A stretch of 57,468 bases of DNA, taken from the NCBI GenBank assembly GCA_046290815.1, contig JBKBUF010000029.1:1-57468 (forward strand), in the 5' to 3' direction. A program made the position numbers and the translations under genes. This DNA is from JBKBUF01 sp046290815. GTDB taxonomy: Bacteria > Bacteroidota > Bacteroidia > Cytophagales > Cytophagaceae. Below, piece after piece: positions 53,400 through 57,468 of the stretch (position 1 is its first letter; each line of letters opens with the position of its first letter). Below the pieces are notes generated by a model, which was not told the origin of the DNA, ran no database searches, and worked only from the letters and a program-made list of their open reading frames with translations.

Positions 53400-53470
53400 T
53401 TTAATTAAGAATTAAGAGTTAAGAATTAAGAATGGAAATGATGAATTATGAATGTTGAATTTTGAATGAG
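53400..53470. repeat. Composite heptamer repeat after the multi-PAS kinase
   Basis: AATTAAG, AATTAAG, AGTTAAG, AATTAAG, then AATGGAA, ATGATGA, ATTATGA, ATGTTGA, ATTTTGA, ATGAGGA in phase. It is the longest of the three composite copies. Confidence 0.8.
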
Positions 53471-53487
53471 GAGGATCAGATGGTTTT

Positions 53488-53508
53488 AGTAGGCAATAGG
53501 CAATAGGC
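53488..53508. repeat. AGTAGGC/AATAGGC heptamers
   Basis: AGTAGGC, AATAGGC, AATAGGC in a row, the same unit family as the 57121-57239 array. A degenerate TTTTGAC/TAAAGAC stretch continues to the end of the methyltransferase gene. Confidence 0.65.
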
Positions 53509-53535
53509 AAAAGTTATGAGTTTTGACTAAAGACT

Positions 53536-54171
53536 TCAGAATTCTGACTTAAATACAGCTATTCTGTTTTCGTCTGTGAAAATCATTTTCAAAGGAAAAT
53601 TCCTGCTGATGTATAGCATAGTTTCCGGGTGGAAGAATGAAACATGGGTCAGGTCTCTTTTGTAATGCCAGTTGTTAAAGTGATTTATATCTTTCCAAAA
53701 TTCAGTCATTATAACCAGTAAACCCTCTTTGTTTAGCAGGCTGCAGATTCTTTTTAGTTCTTTATCAGGATGGAAAAAATGCTCAAAAGTTTCTGTTGAA
53801 AAGATCAAATCATAACGATCTTCAGGAAAGGATGGAAAAAAGAATGGGTCATAATTATCGCAATTGATATTTTCTTTTTTTAGCAACTGTGATAATACAG
53901 CTGTGGGGCCGCAGCCATAATCAAGGACTTTTAGTCCGGGTTTAAGATGATGTCTTACTGCATTGATTCCCTTCATAAGGAAATCAACATAACCTAGGTC
54001 TGTGATTTGATTGTTGTGATGAAGATAACGTTTTTTTTCGTCGTCTGCTGTTGGTAAAAATTCCGGCAGGCAGGTAATAAGTGAGCATGTATAGCACAAC
54101 CAGTATGACCGCTTATCGCCCTCGGAGCTTAATAATTTGCCCTTATCTTCATGACATAGTCTGCATTCCAT
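53536..54171 (-). CDS. Class I SAM-dependent methyltransferase with Cys4 N-terminus
   Basis: 211 residues. A putative zinc-binding Cys4 ribbon (C3, C6, C26, C29: CRLC...WLCYTC) precedes a Rossmann methyltransferase: motif I KVLDYGCGPTA (81-91), DLIFSTETFEHFFHP (motif IV) and LLVIMTEF. It resembles small-molecule (possibly sugar or lipid) methyltransferases of the Methyltransf_23 type. Same strand as the two genes that follow, three bases from the next. Substrate unknown. Confidence 0.85.
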   Translation of the reverse strand: MECRLCHEDKGKLLSSEGDKRSYWLCYTCSLITCLPEFLPTADDEKKRYLHHNNQITDLGYVDFLMKGINAVRHHLKPGLKVLDYGCGPTAVLSQLLKKENINCDNYDPFFFPSFPEDRYDLIFSTETFEHFFHPDKELKRICSLLNKEGLLVIMTEFWKDINHFNNWHYKRDLTHVSFFHPETMLYISRNFPLKMIFTDENRIAVFKSEF

Positions 54172-54174
54172 TTT

Positions 54175-55020
54175 CTAGTTGATAAGTTGTTTGAGCCTCT
54201 TTTCTTTACCCGGTACCTTTACTTTTGACAGATAGTCTACAAACAAGTAGAACATCGGCCCTCTCGATAAATCTACATCATTTACATTATTTCTCCAGTT
54301 GTATTGATGCAGATACCCGAAATCTATTCTTACCCAATCCCAGAACCTGTAACCAAATCCGACGAAATTTCTGTTTTGTGAAAAATGATTTCTTCCATAT
54401 TCCGGTCCATTTTCCAAATGAAATTCATGGTAATTGACGGTGTAAATTACATTATTCTCATAAAAGTGCTTTCCGTTTAATGGGATCCGGATTCTCAGTC
54501 GGTACCTGAAACGCCAGTTCCACGTATATGAAGCATTCGGATTCATCACGTCTCTCCATCTGCTTTCCAATCTGTACCTGTGGGTATAATTTATCCATTC
54601 CTTGCCTTTTCTGTTTATATAATTGTCTTGCAGGATTTCAATGGTGGATCTGATTTCTTTTTCAAGTCTTGCTGTCTGTACATCTTCAGGTTTTCCTAAT
54701 CTGCCAAAACTTTCAACGTATCCGATCGGACATAAATTTATTCTATAAAATCTTCCAAACTGGTAACCTATCCAGGGCCTGATGCTAAAGCGTAAAGGTC
54801 GTGCGAATATATTGGTGTTTTCTCCGTAGTCACTCTGTCTCCTGTAAACAATATCCAGATACCAGTTCCATGTTTTTTTATGGCTAAAAAAATCGTTAAT
54901 AATCCATTTGGTATAAATTACCCTCTCATCCATTCTGTTCTTATTTTGATTTTGTAACTGAGCAGAAACAGGATTAGATAATAAAACTATAAACAAAAAA
55001 ATGATAAAGTGCAAATACAT
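54175..55020 (-). CDS. DUF2490 outer-membrane protein
   Basis: 281 residues with a signal peptide (about 1-20, ending PVSAQ). The mature part is a DUF2490 barrel with alternating polar and aromatic residues: YTKWIINDFFSHKKTWNWYLDIVYRRQSDYGENTNIFARPLRFSIRP and late strands FVGFGYRFWDWVRIDFGYLHQYN. Such proteins are predicted small beta-barrels of unknown function. Its stop is three bases from the methyltransferase start, so one transcript. Confidence 0.85.
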   Translation of the reverse strand: MYLHFIIFLFIVLLSNPVSAQLQNQNKNRMDERVIYTKWIINDFFSHKKTWNWYLDIVYRRQSDYGENTNIFARPLRFSIRPWIGYQFGRFYRINLCPIGYVESFGRLGKPEDVQTARLEKEIRSTIEILQDNYINRKGKEWINYTHRYRLESRWRDVMNPNASYTWNWRFRYRLRIRIPLNGKHFYENNVIYTVNYHEFHLENGPEYGRNHFSQNRNFVGFGYRFWDWVRIDFGYLHQYNWRNNVNDVDLSRGPMFYLFVDYLSKVKVPGKEKRLKQLIN

Positions 55021-55030
55021 TAATCGGAAA

Positions 55031-56974
55031 TTATAATTGTAGCAATTGTAGTCTTGATGAAAAATCTTTCTCTTTTTTTAGTTTCTGCTCAAGCCTTTTA
55101 GTTTCCTTGTCAGACTTGGATTCCAGTTCGATTGCTTTGTCATAAAGACTCATAATTTTATTTGTCCATACATTCAGTTTTTCTATGTCGTTTTCAGAAG
55201 TGATCAGGTTTTCAAGGCAAGACCAAACTTCATGTAATCCTGAATAAAGTCGGGGCTTTTTTCTGGTTTTGATATCATACCTGTCCATGTAGGGATTATA
55301 GGCATAATAAGTATATATTTCATCCAGCTTTTTTCTCATTTCAGGTATTTTGCCAAGTGGCTCGTAAAGATTCTTCAAAGAGTTCTGCAGATCGATTATA
55401 TCCTCGCCAAGTTTTTTCTTTTCGTCCAGGTCAGTTAGTCTGGAATATTTTTGAGTTTGTTTTTTTATCTCGTCCATTACAAACTTCTCGAAAATATGCT
55501 TTTGCAGGTAGTTTAGATCCGATTCTCTTTCCGAAGTTCCAAGATAAAGCTTTTGAAGGTCTTCGTTGCTGCTTAAAATGAGAGATTCAAGTTCCTGCGA
55601 ATAGTTTTCTTTTTTAATCTGGTTTACCAATGGTGTGAGCAAGGAAGACTGTGCAATAATTTCTGATTTGACAGCCAGAAGCAGGTTGCCTGCAATTTCT
55701 GCAACTGAGGAGGATCTGGCTGTGTCTTCAATTGATTTATGATGTTTTTTTTGCAGCTCCTCAATTTCTGCATAATACAGCAGGAGTGGATTTTTAAACC
55801 TGCCCTCTTCTGATAAATATTCTTCCATATTTTTTGTAAGGGCATCTATCAGAATTTTATTTTCATTTAATGATTTGTATACTTTTTCCAGAGTATCATT
55901 CCTTTGATGATATATTTTTAAAACCGGATCGGATAGGGTGGTGGTAATGTGATTTTTCAGGGTATCTGCTTTTGCTTTTACTTCTCTGCCTTTTTTAATT
56001 TCTTCCTTGCTTATCGGATAATAAAATCTTGCAGTACCTGCTAGAGTTGATTCTTTCTGTCCTTTTAGTTCTTTGTTCAGGCTTACTTCACTATGAAAAG
56101 TCGCCATTGCGGAAGACAGAATGCTGTTGCCTCTGTACTGCTCCGTCAATTTTTTGTTTTCCTTGCTGTATCCGTTGTTAAAATGGATTGTGAACAGTTT
56201 GGGGCTTATAGAATAGCTTGCCGGGTTTCCTGCCTGACCAAGCTGGCTGATGACATCATCATAAATAATTTTTGCAATTGTATCTCCTGATGCTTTATTT
56301 TTTTTAAGAAGAAGCTTTAAAAATCCATTTTGATATTCACGTGTTTCGTGTACTGAAATTCCTTTTTCTGCATATTCCAGAATAATTTGTCCATGAAGAA
56401 ATCCCTTGTTGTCAATATTTGCAGCAATCTTAATGAATGAAGTATCTTCAGCGTGAAAGGAAAAAATGCCCGTCATTAATCCGTCTTTGAAATGAGCATT
56501 TCCGGTTTTGAGATTTTTTCTTATTTGACCATTTTCATATAGGTCCTCCACCAGTTGCCAACTGCCATCCATCAGGCCTTTTTTGTAGTTGCCTCTGAGC
56601 TTTTTAATATTACCTTCCTGAGAAATTTTTAGATTGTATCCATCAATTTCTTTTAAATGGAAGTTCAGACTGGCAAGCTCATAATTCCATAAGCCTTCTT
56701 TAAGATTGTTGGCGTAAGTGCCGGAATATTTCTTTTTGTCAAGACCTATCGGTAACAGGGAATCAATCCTGTTGATCTCAAAATAGAAACTTCCATTAAG
56801 AATGATGTTGTCAGAACCGGGTTCCTGCAGATAAAAAAAATCTGCCATCCCTTCTTCCTGTTTCAGATTCTGATATTTTCCGGAATATTTTTTTTGCTTT
56901 TGTCCGTATGCGGACGGCACAGAAATTATCAACAACAAAAAAAGGCATATCAAATTATCTTTGATATAATACAT
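55031..56974 (-). CDS. Secreted MORN/YwqK-like protein with coiled coils
   Basis: 647 residues with a signal peptide (about 1-24, ending SAYGQ). Residues 25-260 have short toxin-antitoxin YwqK or MORN-type repeats: YSGTYANNLKEGLWNYE, RGNYKKGLMDGSWQ, ENGQIRKNL, NAHFKDGLMTGIFSF. After about 300 it turns highly charged and helical (EELQKKHHKS, KLKKEKDFSS), probably coiled coil. No catalytic motif. Ten bases before the DUF2490 gene on the same strand, so the three genes form one unit. Function unknown. Confidence 0.75.
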   Translation of the reverse strand: MYYIKDNLICLFLLLIISVPSAYGQKQKKYSGKYQNLKQEEGMADFFYLQEPGSDNIILNGSFYFEINRIDSLLPIGLDKKKYSGTYANNLKEGLWNYELASLNFHLKEIDGYNLKISQEGNIKKLRGNYKKGLMDGSWQLVEDLYENGQIRKNLKTGNAHFKDGLMTGIFSFHAEDTSFIKIAANIDNKGFLHGQIILEYAEKGISVHETREYQNGFLKLLLKKNKASGDTIAKIIYDDVISQLGQAGNPASYSISPKLFTIHFNNGYSKENKKLTEQYRGNSILSSAMATFHSEVSLNKELKGQKESTLAGTARFYYPISKEEIKKGREVKAKADTLKNHITTTLSDPVLKIYHQRNDTLEKVYKSLNENKILIDALTKNMEEYLSEEGRFKNPLLLYYAEIEELQKKHHKSIEDTARSSSVAEIAGNLLLAVKSEIIAQSSLLTPLVNQIKKENYSQELESLILSSNEDLQKLYLGTSERESDLNYLQKHIFEKFVMDEIKKQTQKYSRLTDLDEKKKLGEDIIDLQNSLKNLYEPLGKIPEMRKKLDEIYTYYAYNPYMDRYDIKTRKKPRLYSGLHEVWSCLENLITSENDIEKLNVWTNKIMSLYDKAIELESKSDKETKRLEQKLKKEKDFSSRLQLLQL

Positions 56975-57120
56975 TGGCGATTTGATGTTTAGTTAAAAAA
57001 CAACGATAAATTATGTGTGTGTTAGTAGTTGAGTTTTAACTGAATTTTTAAAATAATACTTTTTGAGGAGAATGTGAAATTATTTTGAAAAAAGTCTAAA
57101 GCAGTGGCGGTGGGAGTAGC

Positions 57121-57239
57121 AGTAGGCAGTAAGCAGTAAGCAGTAAGCAGTAGGCAGTAAGCAGTAGGAAGTAGGCAGTAAGCAAAAAGCAGTAAACAGT
57201 AAGCAGCAAGTGGTATTCAGTATCCAGTAGGCAATAGTC
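57121..57239. repeat. AGTARGC heptamer tandem array
   Basis: About 17 seven-base units, mostly AGTAAGC or AGTAGGC with scattered changes, in the 430-bp region beyond the MORN-like gene; decayed units (AGTAGAC, ATTAAGC, AGTATGC, ATTAAAG) continue at 57298-57325. Apart from these repeats I see no gene in 56975-57386. Confidence 0.9.
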
Positions 57240-57386
57240 GTAGACGGAAAATGGATCAGTTGCTGTAATTCTGAATTCATAATTTAGTATTAAAATACAG
57301 TAGACATTAAGCAGTATGCATTAAAGTAGTTTTTTATTAGATGGACTACGAGGCTGTAAAATAAACTGTGTCATAAAAGTAAAAAA

Positions 57387-57468
57387 ATGTTAAATTATAC
57401 TTTTATGAACACCAAAAACAACAAAGACGAAAAATTAAAGGAATTTGAGGGCCTGTTTGAGCAAGCTC
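57387..57468 (+). CDS. Start of a gene cut by the window edge, perhaps a transposase
   Basis: An open frame from ATG 57387 (or in-frame ATG 57405, MNTKNNKDEKLKEFEGLFEQ) runs off the right end. Upstream, from about 57350, GAGGCTGTAAAATAAACTGTGTCATAAAAG looks like the terminal inverted repeat of an IS256-type element, and the gap to the ATG is short, as in insertion sequences. Only 27 codons are visible, so this is a guess. Confidence 0.3.
   Translation, partial: MLNYTFMNTKNNKDEKLKEFEGLFEQA

Noticed and set aside
57080..57280. Minus-strand frame of 66 codons across the AGTARGC array
   Set aside because: Its protein is a simple repeat of the array (SYCLLPTAYC), the expected result of a period-7 repeat staying open by chance.

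Overview
The window looks like chromosomal DNA from a Bacteroidota bacterium, most likely of the order Cytophagales (inference). The DNA is AT-rich. Shine-Dalgarno sequences are mostly weak or absent. Several genes have the Bacteroidota -7 promoter element TAnnTTTG. The gene content fits this group: GluP/FucP sugar permease next to a ROK kinase, DUF4136 lipoprotein, TamB, ClpS without a neighbouring ClpA, a T9SS-tail-like domain, and soluble multi-PAS histidine kinases.

Layout. 1-13 kb: housekeeping and small-molecule genes (SirB1-like protein, redoxin, phosphopantetheinyl transferase, WD40 protein, DivIVA-domain protein, FolB, ChaN-like protein, prephenate dehydratase with an aminotransferase, iron alcohol dehydrogenase, glucose/galactose permease facing a ROK sugar kinase). 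13-27 kb: hemE, heptose-type kinase with aspartate aminotransferase, DUF4136 lipoprotein, PAS histidine kinase, a very long tamB, DMT transporter, a glycosyltransferase fusion, recR, clpS. 27-30 kb: Na+/solute symporter, alkyltransferase-like protein and a Cache sensor kinase. 31.5-49.6 kb: a nearly complete nitrate assimilation locus. 49.7-57 kb: DinB/YfiT protein, a six-PAS kinase, methyltransferase, DUF2490 barrel protein and a MORN/YwqK-like secreted protein. The right edge cuts a gene start that may belong to an insertion sequence.

The nitrate locus is the centrepiece. nirBD (nitrite reductase) runs leftward. A NarX-like kinase and a NarL-like regulator run rightward from the same intergenic region. 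Next come an outer-membrane barrel protein with nrtA-, nrtB- and nrtD-type ABC transporter genes, then a NarK-type transporter, a NasA protein fused to a NirB-like FAD module and a [2Fe-2S] domain, a degenerate siroheme-reductase-like protein ending in rubredoxin, and moaA. Together they would carry nitrate across both membranes, reduce it to nitrite and then ammonium, supply one step of molybdenum cofactor synthesis, and sense nitrate. The 16-bp box TACGTAAAAATACTTA occurs exactly three times, once before each of the three transcription units, with helically phased TAC(G/T)TA hexamers. I infer it is the regulator's binding site.

Intergenic DNA carries several unrelated heptamer tandem-repeat families (AATTAAG, TTCGAWT, GTTGAAT, AGTARGC), often just after stop codons and in the same composite order, plus a cluster of REP-like palindromes. 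No tRNA, rRNA, CRISPR array or complete insertion sequence was recognised.
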